Positions 52,762 to 63,218 of a stretch of DNA of 64,000 nucleotides are shown piece by piece (position 1 is the stretch's first letter; each line of letters begins with the position of its first letter). Below the pieces are notes generated by a model, which was not told the origin of the DNA, did no database searches, and saw only the letters and a program-made list of their open reading frames with translations. The DNA is from Melioribacter roseus (GTDB lineage Bacteria; Bacteroidota; Ignavibacteria; Ignavibacteriales; Melioribacteraceae). Location of the stretch: positions 1 to 64,000 of the forward strand of contig DYLN01000003.1 in NCBI GenBank assembly GCA_020722085.1. The letters run 5' to 3'. Position numbers and translations under genes: made by a program.

Positions 52762-52796
52762 GACGCAGAAACCCCAATAGGTCTGCGTCTTTTTTT
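52762..52796 (+). terminator. Rho-independent terminator after gap
   Basis: GACGCAGA...TCTGCGTC followed by TTTTTTT. Confidence 0.88.
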
Positions 52797-52834
52797 ATAT
52801 GTTATCTTAAAAGCCAATTAATTGGAGGATAAAA

Positions 52835-54034
52835 ATGAATAAACTGACTATTGACAGTGTTGACTTAAAAGATAAGCGGGTTTTGGTACGTGTTGATTTC
52901 AACGTTCCCCTTGATGAAAATTTAAAGATTACCGATGACATTAGAATTACTTCTGCATTACCAACGATTAAAAAAATAATTAACGACGGCGGCAAAGCTA
53001 TTTTAATGAGCCATCTCGGCAGACCAAAAGGCGTCGTAAATCCCAAATACAGCTTGAAACCTGTTGCTGTTCGGCTGGGTGAATTGCTAACATCTGAAGT
53101 AAAGTTTGCAAGAGATTGTATCGGCGAACAGGTGGAGGCTATTGTGAATTCTCTGAAAAGCGGAGAGGTGCTGCTGCTCGAAAATCTCAGATTTCATTCT
53201 GAAGAAGAGAAAAACGATCCCGAATTTGCAAAAAAACTTGCTGCGTTGGGAGATGTTTATATTAACGATGCTTTCGGCAGTGCTCATAGAGCGCATGCTT
53301 CTACAGAAGGAGTTACAAAGTACATTAAAATATGTGCAGCCGGCTATCTTATGCAGAAGGAACTGGATTACTTGGGCAAGGCAGTAACATCGCCTGTGAG
53401 ACCTTTTACTGCCATATTGGGCGGAGCGAAAATCTCAGGTAAAATTGATGTAATCGAAAATTTGCTTCCCAAAGTAGATTACCTTTTAATCGGCGGGGGA
53501 ATGGCATATACTTTTTATAAAGCAATGGGTTATGAAATAGGTAAATCACTTCTCGAAGAGGAGAAAGTTTCACTTGCAAAGGAAATGCTTGAGAAATTTA
53601 AAAACTCTAAAGCAAAAGTAATTTTACCGCAGGATGTTGTAACTGCGCCAGAGTTTAAGAATGAATCACCGTCGAGAGTTGTTGATGTAACAAAGATTCC
53701 TCAAACGGAAATGGGGCTTGATGTCGGTCCAAGAACAATTGAGGAATTTAAAAGTGTTATACTTAACAGCAAAACAATTCTCTGGAACGGACCGATGGGC
53801 GTTTTTGAATTTGAAAATTTTGCAAAAGGTACCGATGCTGTAGCTGAATCACTCGCTGAGGCTACTGAAAAAGGAGCAGTTACAATTATCGGCGGCGGCG
53901 ATTCGGCAGCGGCAATTAAGAAAGCGGGATTCGAAGATAAAGTTTCCCACGTCTCAACCGGAGGAGGCGCTTCTCTCGAATTTTTGGAAGGCAAGATTCT
54001 TCCCGGCGTTGCTGCTTTGAATGATATCAAATAA
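52835..54034 (+). CDS. pgk: Phosphoglycerate kinase
   Basis: [61 protein letters not shown]. Confidence 0.97.
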   Translation: MNKLTIDSVDLKDKRVLVRVDFNVPLDENLKITDDIRITSALPTIKKIINDGGKAILMSHLGRPKGVVNPKYSLKPVAVRLGELLTSEVKFARDCIGEQVEAIVNSLKSGEVLLLENLRFHSEEEKNDPEFAKKLAALGDVYINDAFGSAHRAHASTEGVTKYIKICAAGYLMQKELDYLGKAVTSPVRPFTAILGGAKISGKIDVIENLLPKVDYLLIGGGMAYTFYKAMGYEIGKSLLEEEKVSLAKEMLEKFKNSKAKVILPQDVVTAPEFKNESPSRVVDVTKIPQTEMGLDVGPRTIEEFKSVILNSKTILWNGPMGVFEFENFAKGTDAVAESLAEATEKGAVTIIGGGDSAAAIKKAGFEDKVSHVSTGGGASLEFLEGKILPGVAALNDIK

Positions 54035-54083
54035 AAAGGGAAAAAGATCTCCGTTAACGGACAGTTAAATACGCCTTTTTATT
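54030..54083. terminator. Candidate terminator after pgk (stem includes pgk stop codon)
   Basis: AATAAAAAGG (54030-54039) pairs with CCTTTTTATT (54074-54083); internal palindrome TCCGTTAACGGA (54050-54061). Confidence 0.5.
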
Positions 54084-54133
54084 CTCATTAAAATACTTTA
54101 ATTTGTATTTAAGATTGAGCAAAGGATAGTTAG

Positions 54134-55039
54134 ATGGGTTTAGATTCAAGAGATTATTATAGACCGACCGGATTTGGAGGTTTTTCTTTTTTTCCGCCGG
54201 TAATAAAAAATCTTATTATTATTAATGTTGCAGTTTTTTTTCTCCAAATGATTTCCGATAGTATTTCCTTCGGCGGGATTTCCGGCTCTTTAATACTTGA
54301 GAGATATTTTGCATTAAATCCTATAGGTTACGGCTTCCAGATATGGCAATTAATATCGTATCAATTTATGCACGGCGGGTTTACACATATATTGTTCAAT
54401 ATGTTTTTTCTATGGATGTTCGGGATGGAAATTGAAAATCTAATGGGGTCAAGAAAATTTTTGTTCTTTTATCTTCTGTGCGGTTTAGGCGCAGGATTGG
54501 TGCAGTTATTAATACCGCCTTTGTTTGCTAGTGCGCTTGGACCTACAATAGGAGCTTCTGGAGCAGTATTTGGTGTTATGATTGCTTTTGCAATGTTTTT
54601 CCCAGATAGATACATTTATATATATTTTCTGATACCGGTCAAAGCTAAATATTTAATTGCTTTTTTGGTTGTTATAGAATTTATGTCGGTGGGCAATCAA
54701 AGTCTCATTGCACATTTTGCACATATCGGTGGCGCTTTAACTGGGTTCATCTTTATTTTGATGGATAGAAAAAACAATTACAACTTCGACAAACTTTTCA
54801 ATAAGTTTAAACGCAGCAGCAGTGAAATTCGTTCTCCATTCGGCAAAAAAAGAAGCACAATTTATGATTACGATAATAATGTTCAGGACGCCAAATTTTA
54901 CGATATTGACAGAAAAGATGATGACTCAATTTCTCAGGAAGAAATCGACAAAATTTTAGATAAAATCAGTCAAAGCGGGTATCAGAATTTAACCGAGCGT
55001 GAAAAAAGAATTTTATTTGAAGCCAGTAAGAAGAAATAA
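54134..55039 (+). CDS. Rhomboid-family intramembrane serine protease
   Basis: HGGFTHILFNMFFLWMFG, TIGASGAVFGVM (GxSGxxxG), HFAHIGGALTGF. Confidence 0.94.
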   Translation: MGLDSRDYYRPTGFGGFSFFPPVIKNLIIINVAVFFLQMISDSISFGGISGSLILERYFALNPIGYGFQIWQLISYQFMHGGFTHILFNMFFLWMFGMEIENLMGSRKFLFFYLLCGLGAGLVQLLIPPLFASALGPTIGASGAVFGVMIAFAMFFPDRYIYIYFLIPVKAKYLIAFLVVIEFMSVGNQSLIAHFAHIGGALTGFIFILMDRKNNYNFDKLFNKFKRSSSEIRSPFGKKRSTIYDYDNNVQDAKFYDIDRKDDDSISQEEIDKILDKISQSGYQNLTEREKRILFEASKKK

Positions 55040-55184
55040 TAAGCTCGAATTGCCAGCTTATTTTAAAACATAATTTAGCCGCTTCCGTAGGGAATGCCTT
55101 CGGCAGAATTGCGCTAATTTTCGCTGATTAAACCCCGGCATAGATTTTCTCTTGGGTTAAATTTTTATATTTTTAAGACGGTTT

Positions 55185-55571
55185 GTGTTTATCAGCGTAA
55201 TTAGCGGCTTATTTCAAAGAATTTTTTATTTGACGATCAATGTGAGCAATAAGACTACTTTTATCTTTCATACTTGTCTTCTTATTCTTCTTATTACTGC
55301 TGCGTGTGGAGGCAAAAAACATTATGATGATAAACTGCTCGCAAAAGTGTACGTGGAAAATCTAATTGCCCGTGAGAAATATTTGGGCAGTAAAGATTCC
55401 CTCGATTTAGTACTCAACAATATTTTTAAAGAAAGCGGCATCTCGCAGCAAGAGTATGAAAATGAATTAAAGTCTTTCGCAGATGAATACGATAGATGGA
55501 AACAGTTTTTTAGAGAAGCTGAATCCTATCTTACAGAACGGCAAGAATCTATGAGCAGCCACAACAAATAA
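55185..55571 (+). CDS. Hypothetical small lipoprotein
   Basis: Hydrophobic segment ending LITAACGGKK lipobox; then helical charged domain. Confidence 0.5.
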   Translation: MFISVISGLFQRIFYLTINVSNKTTFIFHTCLLILLITAACGGKKHYDDKLLAKVYVENLIAREKYLGSKDSLDLVLNNIFKESGISQQEYENELKSFADEYDRWKQFFREAESYLTERQESMSSHNK

Positions 55572-55604
55572 ACTGAGTATATGAATGGTAGTACATTTAT
55601 CCAT

Positions 55605-58256
55605 TCAACAATTCTCCGAAGGATTCCAATTGACATTCTGTCGCTTATGCTTTGCGAGCACAACGCGGATTTTTCCGTAACTGATTTTATTTGGCATAGA
55701 TTTTTTCAACTCTTTTAAATCGGTAATGCCTTCGGAAATTTTTTTGAGTATTAAATCTAATTCTTCTTTTGTAATTAGTGAAGTGATATCTGTCTGAGGA
55801 AAAAGCTCAATAATTGTTTCTATCTGCATAGAAACCACGGCTTCAGGAAGTTTTATCAATCTGGAAATATCTTCGAGCAGGTATTTTTTATTAACCAATT
55901 CGTAAATCTGCCTGATATTCGGTGGCAGTGATTTTCCCTCTAATTTTTTTTCTGCTTTAATATTTGATTGAAAATCTTTTATTGCGGCTAAAAAATTTTC
56001 TCCGGCTTTGTTAAACATTCTTAAAGAGAAATTTTTTATTGCGAGCAGTTCACTTGGAGTTTTTGGTTTCACCTTAACAATTTCCCGCAGAACTTCATCC
56101 GCACATATCATATACGGCGGCTGGTTGAATTTTTCTGAAGCTTCCTTTCTGATCATTCTTAACTTATTGAAAAGTTCTAAATCAGATTCATAGTTATATG
56201 CTCCTGAATCTTTTTCAGCGAAAGTGATATTGTCAAAGATTTCTTCCTCGCCGGTAAACGTCAAATTTCCGTTGGTATTTTCAATCAATTTCATGCGTGT
56301 CATATTGTCGATTGTGATTAAGATTTCTTCTTCCGTAAAATGTTCACAGCTTCCGAATGAACTTAGACTAATGTATTGTCTTTTTTTTGTAATGCCTCTA
56401 AGTATTTTGATAAGGTTCTTACTGCTTATTTGTGAATTCAATTCGCCGAGGGTTTTGAGGATTATTTCCTGCAGGTATTCAGATTTGACTTCTTTGCCTC
56501 CGGGACCTTTGCCTCTACAATTGTCGCACTTTCCGCAATTATAATCTTGAGCGTCCTCTCCAAAATAATTAATGATAAATTTGAATCTGCAGTCGTCGTA
56601 GTTGATAAATTCAACCATTCTTTGCAGCTTCTCTCTTGCGTTGTTCATCAGTAATATGCTCTTTTCCATTTTTAGTTGGAGACTTTCGCTTTTTACTCTG
56701 CTTTTTAAAAGTTTTACCGAAGGAATTTTCAACGGCTTTTCATACTCAAGGATGCCGGCATTACTCATCATTTCTAAATTGTTGTCCACAGTAGAAAATG
56801 TTGTATCAAGTTTTGCTGAAATTTTCTCAAGGTTAACTGCTGATTTGGAGGAAAGCAAACTGCTTCCATATTCACGCAAAAGATAAATAATAATTTCACG
56901 AAAGAAGTCGTTTGATGTTTTCTTTAGATAATTTTTTAGCTGTGATTCGTTTACGGTAAAGCGGACGTAATGCCGTTTGTGGTCGCTGTCGTTTAATGTA
57001 AGATAACCCGAATCGGCTAATATTTTAATTACCGGCAGCAGCAGATTTCTGCTGACTCCCTTTAATTCAAGGAGCTTGATAAAGTTATCATCAAGCGGAA
57101 TTTCCTTGTTTGTAATGCTTCCTAAGGAAACCTTCGCGTAATCGCAAATTAAATTGTACGTCAGCGCTGTCTGCTCGAATGCCGGGTAGGAATTTGAAAT
57201 CAGAAATTCTTGAATTGTTTTATCCGAGTTGTTGTAAAGTAAACAAACGTTAGCTTCAAGATTGTCTCTGCCCGCTCTCCCTATTTCCTGATAATAATTT
57301 TCGACAGAACCCGGCATATTGTAATGGATAACGGTGCGGATGTTGCTTTTGTCTATTCCCATACCGAAAGCATTCGTAGCAGCGATTACATTTAATCTGT
57401 CGTTTATAAAATCATCCTGAATTATTCTGCGCATCTCAGGATTTAAGCCTGCATGATAAAAAGCAGCGTTAATTTTATTCATTGTTAAGTATGCAGATAA
57501 TTCTTCGGTGTTTTTTCTTGTAGCCGCATATACTATCGCCGGCAATTTTTCTTTCTTAAGAATTTCAAGGCATTTTTCTTTTTTATTGTTTGTTTGAATT
57601 ACGTTAATTGACAGATTGTTTCGTTCAAAGCCGCGTACAAATACTTTTGGATTTTTTAAGTTCAATTGCTCGATTATGTCCTGCCTGACTTCCGGTGTTG
57701 CCGTAGCGGTGAATGCAGAAATTTTTTCGAGGGAACAGTATTCGGCAAATTCTTTAATTCTTCTGTAACTTGGTCTGAAGTTATGTCCCCATTCACTGAT
57801 GCAGTGCGCTTCATCGATAAATAAATACTCCGGTCTGAGTTTTTTTATTCTTTCAACGAATGATTGGTTGGTTAATTTTTCCGGTGAAACGTAAAGTAGT
57901 TTTATTTTACCGCTGGCGACTTCATTCAAAACTTTTTCGCTCTCTGTATAGTCTAATGAGCTGTTGATAAAAGCAGCAATGTTCTCATTTATGTCGGATT
58001 GATGTGCTGCCAAATTTAATGAATCAACCTGATCTTTCATTAAAGAAATTAAAGGTGAGATAATAACAGCAAATGAATTACAAATTAAAGCCGGGATTTG
58101 ATAACAAATGGATTTGCCGCTGCCCGTGGGCAAAATTGCTACAACATTTTTGCCGCTTATTATGCTTTCTATTATTTCTTCTTGTCCTGGTCTAAATTTT
58201 TCGTAGCCGAAATATTTTTTTAAGGCATCGTTTAATGGTAAATTAATTTGTTCCAT
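55605..58256 (-). CDS. recQ: RecQ-family ATP-dependent DNA helicase
   Basis: LPTGSGKSICYQIPAL, IDEAHCISEWGHNFRPSY, QEIGRAGRDN, Zn motif YNCGKCDNC, RQC and HRDC-like C-terminus. Confidence 0.94.
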   Translation of the reverse strand: MEQINLPLNDALKKYFGYEKFRPGQEEIIESIISGKNVVAILPTGSGKSICYQIPALICNSFAVIISPLISLMKDQVDSLNLAAHQSDINENIAAFINSSLDYTESEKVLNEVASGKIKLLYVSPEKLTNQSFVERIKKLRPEYLFIDEAHCISEWGHNFRPSYRRIKEFAEYCSLEKISAFTATATPEVRQDIIEQLNLKNPKVFVRGFERNNLSINVIQTNNKKEKCLEILKKEKLPAIVYAATRKNTEELSAYLTMNKINAAFYHAGLNPEMRRIIQDDFINDRLNVIAATNAFGMGIDKSNIRTVIHYNMPGSVENYYQEIGRAGRDNLEANVCLLYNNSDKTIQEFLISNSYPAFEQTALTYNLICDYAKVSLGSITNKEIPLDDNFIKLLELKGVSRNLLLPVIKILADSGYLTLNDSDHKRHYVRFTVNESQLKNYLKKTSNDFFREIIIYLLREYGSSLLSSKSAVNLEKISAKLDTTFSTVDNNLEMMSNAGILEYEKPLKIPSVKLLKSRVKSESLQLKMEKSILLMNNAREKLQRMVEFINYDDCRFKFIINYFGEDAQDYNCGKCDNCRGKGPGGKEVKSEYLQEIILKTLGELNSQISSKNLIKILRGITKKRQYISLSSFGSCEHFTEEEILITIDNMTRMKLIENTNGNLTFTGEEEIFDNITFAEKDSGAYNYESDLELFNKLRMIRKEASEKFNQPPYMICADEVLREIVKVKPKTPSELLAIKNFSLRMFNKAGENFLAAIKDFQSNIKAEKKLEGKSLPPNIRQIYELVNKKYLLEDISRLIKLPEAVVSMQIETIIELFPQTDITSLITKEELDLILKKISEGITDLKELKKSMPNKISYGKIRVVLAKHKRQNVNWNPSENC

Positions 58257-58318
58257 GTTTTGAATAACGCCTGCTGACTGTTATTTTTTATAATCAAAAA
58301 TAAAAATAGAAAATTATT

Positions 58319-59275
58319 ATGAATGTTATCGAAGTTAATGATGTTACAAAAATTTATAACGGGGGTATTAAAACTCCGAAGGTAACTGCACTTAAAAATC
58401 TTACTCTAAACGTATCTGAAGGAACAATATTCGGTCTGCTAGGTCCCAATGGCGCTGGTAAAACCACACTAATCAAGATTTTGCTTGGAATTACTTTTCA
58501 AACAATAGGCACTGCGAAAATATTAGGACAGGACATTTCAAATTACAGAGTAAAAAGCAAAGTCGGCTATCTGCCCGAAAATCATAAATTCCCGCCGTAT
58601 TTAACCGGCGAGCAGCTATTGAAATTTACTGCGCAGTTAACCGGCACTTATGAAAAAAATGTAAATAAAAAAATATATGAACTTCTTGATCTGGTTAAAA
58701 TGACAAAATGGGGAAAAACAAAAATCAAAAAATATTCGAAGGGGATGATGCAAAGGCTGGGACTTGCACAGGCGCTGGTAAACGATCCTGCTTTAATTTT
58801 TTTAGATGAACCTACAGACGGCGTTGACCCGATAGGGAGAAAAGAAATAAGAGATATTCTCCTTGACCTGAAATCGAGAGGTAAAACAATTTTCTTGAAC
58901 AGCCACTTACTTTCTGAAGTTGAACTTGTTTCCGACCGTGTGGCAATTTTAAATAAAGGGCAATTGATTCAAGAAGGCACAGTGGAAGAACTAACAACAG
59001 CGAAAGAAGTTTATAAAATCACTTTCGATGACGAACTAAATAACGAACAGGTCAACGGCTTTAGCGATTATTCGTTGAAGCCTGAAGGCAATAAATCTTA
59101 TTCGGTTAAAGTATCCGATCCCGAAAAGCTTAACAAGCTAATAGACGATATAAGGAAGAAAAACATAAATATTAAGTCTATTGTTCCTCTTCGTAAATCG
59201 CTAGAGGATATGTTCATTTCATTAATAAAAGAATCCGATAAAGAAAATAAAAAATATTTTAACAATAACGGCTGA
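58319..59275 (+). CDS. ABC transporter ATP-binding protein
   Basis: LLGPNGAGKTTLIKILLG, YSKGMMQRLGLAQAL, LIFLDEPTDGVDP. Confidence 0.94.
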   Translation: MNVIEVNDVTKIYNGGIKTPKVTALKNLTLNVSEGTIFGLLGPNGAGKTTLIKILLGITFQTIGTAKILGQDISNYRVKSKVGYLPENHKFPPYLTGEQLLKFTAQLTGTYEKNVNKKIYELLDLVKMTKWGKTKIKKYSKGMMQRLGLAQALVNDPALIFLDEPTDGVDPIGRKEIRDILLDLKSRGKTIFLNSHLLSEVELVSDRVAILNKGQLIQEGTVEELTTAKEVYKITFDDELNNEQVNGFSDYSLKPEGNKSYSVKVSDPEKLNKLIDDIRKKNINIKSIVPLRKSLEDMFISLIKESDKENKKYFNNNG

Positions 59276-59313
59276 TACCGCTCCACAGCGTTTCGTCGTG
59301 ACAGGGCAATAAA

Positions 59314-60138
59314 ATGAAAAACATTTTAACAATTACTCGCTTAACAATTAACGAAGCACTTGCAAGAAAAAATTTCATTATGTTTTTTATAATTTCTACG
59401 CTTGTGCTGCTTGTAATACTTGGAGTTTTTGTCTCAACAGATATCGAGGAGTTGATTGGTTCCATTCAATTGAAGGGTGAGAAATTTCATGGCGATATTT
59501 TAAGTCAATTATCTCAATTTTTCAGATTAATAATCGTGATGCCGTTATATGCCGGTGGTTTGTTTATATCTATATTTTCCGTTTCGAGTTTTATCCCGCA
59601 TTTACTCGAAAAAGGTACGGTTGACATATTTCTTTCCAAGCCAATTTCAAGACCTCAATTGATTCTCGGAAAGTATTTAGGTGGCATTGTTGTTGTATTG
59701 ATTAATGTTCTTTATCTTGTTGTTGGTATCTGGATTTTAACCGGATGGAAATTCGGCAACTGGGACCCAGCGTTTCTTTCTACTGCTTTTTCAATAACTT
59801 TTGCTTTTTCGGTTTTATATGCGCTTATAATTTTTATCGGAATACTTACTCAAAGTTCCGTCCTGGCAATGATGCTCTCTTATCTAATATTTTTTGTACT
59901 TTCCCCGCTGCTTGTAAACCGGGAAAAGATTGCCGTGTTCTTCGGCGGGAAAGTTCTTTCGGTAATTCTGGACGGATTGTATTATTTAATTCCTCAAACG
60001 TCCGAACTCGGTACAATTACAAGCCGCATTGCAGGTGCAGATTCCATCGAGTCTTTCACACCGATTTATGTCTCCTTTGCATTTATTATTCTTGTTCTTG
60101 CTGTCAGTATTATTATATTTAATAAAAAAGACTATTAG
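59314..60138 (+). CDS. ABC transporter permease (ABC-2 type)
   Basis: Six or so hydrophobic segments; HLLEKGTVDIFLSKPISRPQLILGKYLGG; follows ATPase gene. Confidence 0.88.
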   Translation: MKNILTITRLTINEALARKNFIMFFIISTLVLLVILGVFVSTDIEELIGSIQLKGEKFHGDILSQLSQFFRLIIVMPLYAGGLFISIFSVSSFIPHLLEKGTVDIFLSKPISRPQLILGKYLGGIVVVLINVLYLVVGIWILTGWKFGNWDPAFLSTAFSITFAFSVLYALIIFIGILTQSSVLAMMLSYLIFFVLSPLLVNREKIAVFFGGKVLSVILDGLYYLIPQTSELGTITSRIAGADSIESFTPIYVSFAFIILVLAVSIIIFNKKDY

Positions 60139-60245
60139 CCCTTCGTATTTAATCTCTATTCGCAGTAATTTTGTGGTATATATTTTGTCATATTTAGCAG
60201 TTAAAATGAGTAAAGACTAATTTTCAGCATGAAAGAGAGGCGGTT

Positions 60246-61181
60246 ATGGCAAATGAAAAGTTAAAACTGGAAGATCTTTTAACCGGCGTTCAAAAAAACG
60301 GCGAAACCGGAAGAATAAATTATGTGGCAATAATCGGCGGCGGACAAATGGGGCAGGGCATCGCACATACTATTTCGTCTGCTGGATTGGATGTGCTACT
60401 TATTGAAAAAGATGACGAGCATATTCAGAAAGCTCAGGAAAATATTAAAGCGGAGATGGAAAGGGAAATTGCGCGTTGGGCAATGACTCAAAGTGAAATG
60501 AAATCAATATTAAATAAAATTAAATGGACTACCGACAAAAGCGAGGTTCCCGAATGTGACCTTATTATTGAAGCCGTTGATGAAAATCTGGAATTAAAGA
60601 AAAAGGTTTTCAGAGAACTTGATGAAATTGCGCGTCCCGATACAATTTTTATTTCGAATACATCCACCCTCAGTTTAACTAAAATTGCAGAGGCAACAAA
60701 ACGAAAAGATAAAATTATCGGAATGCATTTCCTGAATCCGGTTCCTAAGGTTCCGCTGGTTGAACTTGTTCGTGCGCTTGATACTTCCAACAAAACAGTC
60801 GAAATCATTAAAAAATTTGCCGAAAGGATTGGCAAGACACCTGTTGAAGTTTATGAATATCCTGGATTTGTTACAACGCGTGCAATTGTTCCTTTGCTGA
60901 ATGAAGCAATGCACATTTTGTTGGAAGGGCTTGCATCTGCAAAAGATATTGATACGGCGATGAGACTTGGCTACAATTTTAAATCTGGTCCGCTTGAAAT
61001 GGCAGATGCAATGGGGCTGGACGAAGTACTAGCCTGGATGGAATCGCTTTGGGCAACATTGGGTGAACCAAGGTATAGACCCTGCCCGATACTCAGAAAA
61101 TTAGTACGGGAAAGAAAACTTGGCAGAAAAACCGGTGAAGGTTTTTATAAATACGATTCAGAAGGAAAAATTATTGAATAG
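60246..61181 (+). CDS. 3-hydroxyacyl-CoA (3-hydroxybutyryl-CoA) dehydrogenase
   Basis: VAIIGGGQMGQGIAHTISSAGLDVLLIEKD, SNTSTLSLTKIAEATKR, GMHFLNPVPKVPLVELV. Confidence 0.93.
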   Translation: MANEKLKLEDLLTGVQKNGETGRINYVAIIGGGQMGQGIAHTISSAGLDVLLIEKDDEHIQKAQENIKAEMEREIARWAMTQSEMKSILNKIKWTTDKSEVPECDLIIEAVDENLELKKKVFRELDEIARPDTIFISNTSTLSLTKIAEATKRKDKIIGMHFLNPVPKVPLVELVRALDTSNKTVEIIKKFAERIGKTPVEVYEYPGFVTTRAIVPLLNEAMHILLEGLASAKDIDTAMRLGYNFKSGPLEMADAMGLDEVLAWMESLWATLGEPRYRPCPILRKLVRERKLGRKTGEGFYKYDSEGKIIE

Positions 61182-61197
61182 AGATTCGGAGAAACAA

Positions 61198-62421
61198 ATG
61201 AAAGTTCTTGTATTAAACTGCGGCAGCTCCTCAATTAAATATCAGTTCATTGACACAGAAACAAAAGTTGCATTAGCAAAAGGGATGGTTGAAAGAATCG
61301 GGATGTCAAGTGCCGTCTTAACACACACGCCGCACGGCAAAGAAAAAATTAGAATAGTCGGAGAAATTCTTGACCATTCTGTTGCCATAGAATATGTGAT
61401 TGCCGTTTTGTTAAGTCCTAATCATGGTGTTATCAAAGATAAAAAGGAAATTGATGCTGTTGGTCATAGAGTTGTTCACGGCGGCGAAACATTTTTTAAG
61501 TCCGCTCTTCTAACAGATCGGGTTATGCAGGCAATTAAAGATAATATTGAATTAGCTCCGCTGCACAATCCGTCAAACATTAAAGGCATCAGGGCAACAA
61601 AAGAACATCTGCCGGATACACCTCAAGTTGGAGTGTTCGATACCGCTTTTCATATTAAGATGCCTGCGCGTGCTTATTTATACGGTATTCCCTATGAGCT
61701 TTATAAAAAATATAAAATCCGGCGGTACGGTTTTCACGGCACATCTCACAGTTATGTTTCTCATAGAGCCGCAGCTTTAATGGGCAGACCGATTGAGGAG
61801 TTAAAAATAATTACTGCACATCTCGGCAACGGATGCAGTATGGCAGCAGTTGACGGCGGCAGGTCTATTGATACAACAATGGGGTTTACACCGCTTGAGG
61901 GTCTTCTGATGGGAACACGAAGTGGCGATATGGACCCGTCAGTAATTCTTTATATCATGGGTAAAGAAGGTTTGTCATTGGCAGAGGCAAACACGCTGCT
62001 TAATAAACACAGCGGTTTAATAGGTTTGAGCGGAGAAAGCAGCGACATGCGGGAAATTGAAGAGGCGGTTAAAGAAGGAAATAAAAAGGCAGCTAATGCA
62101 GTTGATGTTTTTTGTTATCGTATTAAAAAATATATTGGCGCTTATACTGCTGCAATGGGAGGTCTGGATGCAGTTGTTTTTACCGGCGGAATAGGTGAGA
62201 ATTCTGTGATGATTAGAAAAATGTCGTTGTCAAATCTGGAATATCTTGGGATTGAACTTGATGATCACTTAAATGAAAATGCAACGGGTGAAGTTGACAT
62301 TTCTAAAAGTTCTTCCAAGGTAAGAGTATTCAGAATCCCAACAAATGAAGAATTGGTTATTGCACTGGATACGGAACAAATAGTTCGGGAAGAAGCGCTT
62401 GTAAAAAATAATAATCTGTAA
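61198..62421 (+). CDS. ackA: Acetate kinase
   Basis: MKVLVLNCGSSSIKYQFID, GHRVVHGGETFF, RYGFHGTSHSYVS, TAHLGNGCSMAAVDGG, VFTGGIGENS. Confidence 0.97.
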   Translation: MKVLVLNCGSSSIKYQFIDTETKVALAKGMVERIGMSSAVLTHTPHGKEKIRIVGEILDHSVAIEYVIAVLLSPNHGVIKDKKEIDAVGHRVVHGGETFFKSALLTDRVMQAIKDNIELAPLHNPSNIKGIRATKEHLPDTPQVGVFDTAFHIKMPARAYLYGIPYELYKKYKIRRYGFHGTSHSYVSHRAAALMGRPIEELKIITAHLGNGCSMAAVDGGRSIDTTMGFTPLEGLLMGTRSGDMDPSVILYIMGKEGLSLAEANTLLNKHSGLIGLSGESSDMREIEEAVKEGNKKAANAVDVFCYRIKKYIGAYTAAMGGLDAVVFTGGIGENSVMIRKMSLSNLEYLGIELDDHLNENATGEVDISKSSSKVRVFRIPTNEELVIALDTEQIVREEALVKNNNL

Positions 62422-62432
62422 TTTATTGATGG

Positions 62433-62467
62433 AAAATCCCCTTTATAAGATCGGGATTTTTTATTTT
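62433..62467 (+). terminator. Rho-independent terminator after ackA
   Basis: AAAATCCC (62433-62440) / GGGATTTT (62453-62460) followed by TTATTTT. Confidence 0.75.
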
Positions 62468-62504
62468 AAAGTGGTTAATAAAAATCTTTTTAGGAAACGA
62501 CCCG

Positions 62505-62620
62505 CTCCGCTGAAGGACCTGCATCGGCAAGCCGACTCACCACGCCGAATTAAGTCGAGCCTGCTCCGCCGAAGTAAGGCGAAAGGCGGAACGACGAAGC
62601 AAGGCGAGCCACTTCGCGGA
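62505..62620. repeat. GC-rich repeat-like insertion abutting marC start
   Basis: Marked GC rise; internal repeats CGAAGTAAGGCGA (62570-62582) / CGAAGCAAGGCGA (62595-62607); inverted TCCGCC/GGCGGA (62565-62570 / 62585-62590). Confidence 0.55.
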
Positions 62621-63216
62621 TGGATATAAATATTTTTCTTCTGACTTTCATTCCATTGTTTGTTGCAATGGATATTATCGGAACGACGCCGATTTTTATT
62701 GGGTTTACTAACGGAATTTCTTCTTATCAAAGAAAAAAATTAATAATAGAAGCTTGTGTGACTGCTTTTATTGTAGCGATTACTTTTTTGTTCGGTGGTA
62801 AAGCAGTTCTCAGATTTTTGGGAATTACAATAAATGATTTCCGAATTGCCGGCGGATTGGTTTTGCTGACATTAAGTATTTACGATATTCTTTCTACAAC
62901 ATCTGAAAGCAGAAGAGACCCGCATACCAATGTCGGCATAGTTCCTCTAGGAATTCCTCTTATTATGGGCCCGGCTGCTCTTACTACAATTTTAATTTTG
63001 GTTGATAAGTATGGCTATATGCCGACAATAATTTCGATGTTAAGCAATTTTATAGTTGTAGTTTTTGTTCTTGTAAATGCAAAATGGGTTTCGAGAGTAT
63101 TGGGTGACGGCGGCTCAAAAGCGTTTGCCAAAATTGCATCTCTTTTTTTAGCTGCTTATGCAATAATGATGATCCGCGAAGGAATCAGTATTGTAATAGA
63201 AAATTTTAAGGGGTAA
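62620..63216 (+). CDS. MarC-family integral membrane protein
   Basis: FIPLFVAMDIIGTTPIFIGFTNG, GIVPLGIPLIMGPAALTTILIL; multiple TMs. Confidence 0.92.
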   Translation: MDINIFLLTFIPLFVAMDIIGTTPIFIGFTNGISSYQRKKLIIEACVTAFIVAITFLFGGKAVLRFLGITINDFRIAGGLVLLTLSIYDILSTTSESRRDPHTNVGIVPLGIPLIMGPAALTTILILVDKYGYMPTIISMLSNFIVVVFVLVNAKWVSRVLGDGGSKAFAKIASLFLAAYAIMMIREGISIVIENFKG

Positions 63217-63218
63217 TT

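Noticed and set aside
59745-60122. 125-aa ORF inside the ABC permease gene
   Set aside because: Out-of-frame ORF fully within a convincing membrane permease.
62426-62730. Overlapping ORFs (+ and -) across the ackA-marC spacer
   Set aside because: Translations of the terminator plus GC-rich repeat (Arg/Pro/Ser-rich); not protein-like.
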